A stretch of DNA of 64,000 nucleotides from Sphingomonadales bacterium (GTDB taxonomy: Bacteria; Pseudomonadota; Alphaproteobacteria; Sphingomonadales; Sphingomonadaceae), in the NCBI GenBank assembly GCA_016714795.1, contig JADKCA010000008.1, positions 62,001 to 126,000 on the forward strand, read 5' to 3'. A program made the translations under genes and the position numbers. How positions within the stretch are numbered: position 1 is the stretch's first letter; every line of letters begins with the position of its first letter. Of this stretch, positions 63,977 through 64,000 are shown in pieces. The notes under the pieces are model-generated. The model was given only the letters and a program-made list of their open reading frames with translations. It was not told the origin of the DNA and searched no databases.

Positions 63977-64000
63977 AGGATCGATCCTCGAGCTATGCCA
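63966..64000 (+). CDS. Start of a further operon gene, cut by the window edge
   Basis: ATG 63966 (MQAEGSILELC) overlaps the previous stop by 11 bases after AGGAAGGG. The few residues resemble the start of the sulfotransferase-family proteins of this cluster but cannot prove it. It shows that the operon continues to the right. Confidence 0.4.
   Translation, partial: MQAEGSILELC

Noticed and set aside
1..64000. CRISPR arrays, tRNA or rRNA genes
   Set aside because: No regularly spaced repeats, no cloverleaf-like sequence at the integrase ends, and no rRNA sequence were noticed while reading.

Overview
The window looks like a mobilisable accessory region (large plasmid or integrative element) of an alphaproteobacterium, most likely a sphingomonad (Sphingobium/Novosphingobium/Sphingopyxis type). 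This rests on high GC with GTG and ATG starts, ATGA-type overlaps, and a set of genes typical of such elements: ParB-like protein, ArdC, DUF736, DUF2493, DUF3768, RES/Xre modules, two SSBs, TraD and a MobF relaxase. No rRNA, tRNA, replication initiator or CRISPR array was seen.

Layout. (1) 1-3.3 kb: a tyrosine recombinase running off the left edge lies against the 5'-truncated remnant of a strawberry-notch-type helicase. (2) 3.4-23.2 kb: plus-strand plasmid/ICE maintenance and anti-restriction region with ParB-like protein, GHKL ATPase, ArdC, MazEF-like pair, many small conserved proteins of unknown role, two RES/Xre toxin-antitoxin pairs plus an extra DUF2384 antitoxin, DUF736, a decayed MucR/Ros gene, SSB, an orphan Phd-like antitoxin and a frameshifted DUF2493 gene. 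(3) 23.5-26.7 kb: two overlapping tyrosine recombinases behind an imperfect direct repeat, then a PIN/RHH pair. (4) 26.9-47.6 kb: a dense presumptive defence island with an MmeI-like methyltransferase/helicase/GIY-YIG/GHKL-nuclease cassette, a STAND-type NTPase fused to a phosphoribosyltransferase-like domain, an SbcD/SbcC-like pair, and a zinc-hook ABC ATPase paired with a second GIY-YIG protein. (5) 48.0-55.3 kb: conjugative transfer genes (RHH protein, TraD/VirD4 coupling protein, MobF relaxase-helicase) and small envelope or hypothetical genes, ending in a truncated DUF1173 gene. (6) 55.3-64 kb: after a sharp junction where a sulfotransferase gene is also cut, a compact metabolic operon of four SDR oxidoreductases, VOC protein, tyrosine phosphatase, hydroxyisobutyrate-dehydrogenase-like enzyme, carboxymuconolactone-decarboxylase-like protein and sulfotransferase(s), substrate unknown.

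How the parts fit. ParB, SSB, ArdC, TA modules, TraD and TraI form a transfer/maintenance backbone. The recombinase-linked defence island and the metabolic operon are cargo. A short motif next to the integrase recurs once near 39.8 kb and may mark the right edge of an integrated unit of about 16 kb.

Caution. Nine genes need a single-base indel to restore full-length reading frames, several of them at short G or A runs. This may be unpolished long-read sequence rather than biological decay, so genes called frameshifted here may be intact in the organism. Assignments come from reading motifs by eye; no database search was possible.
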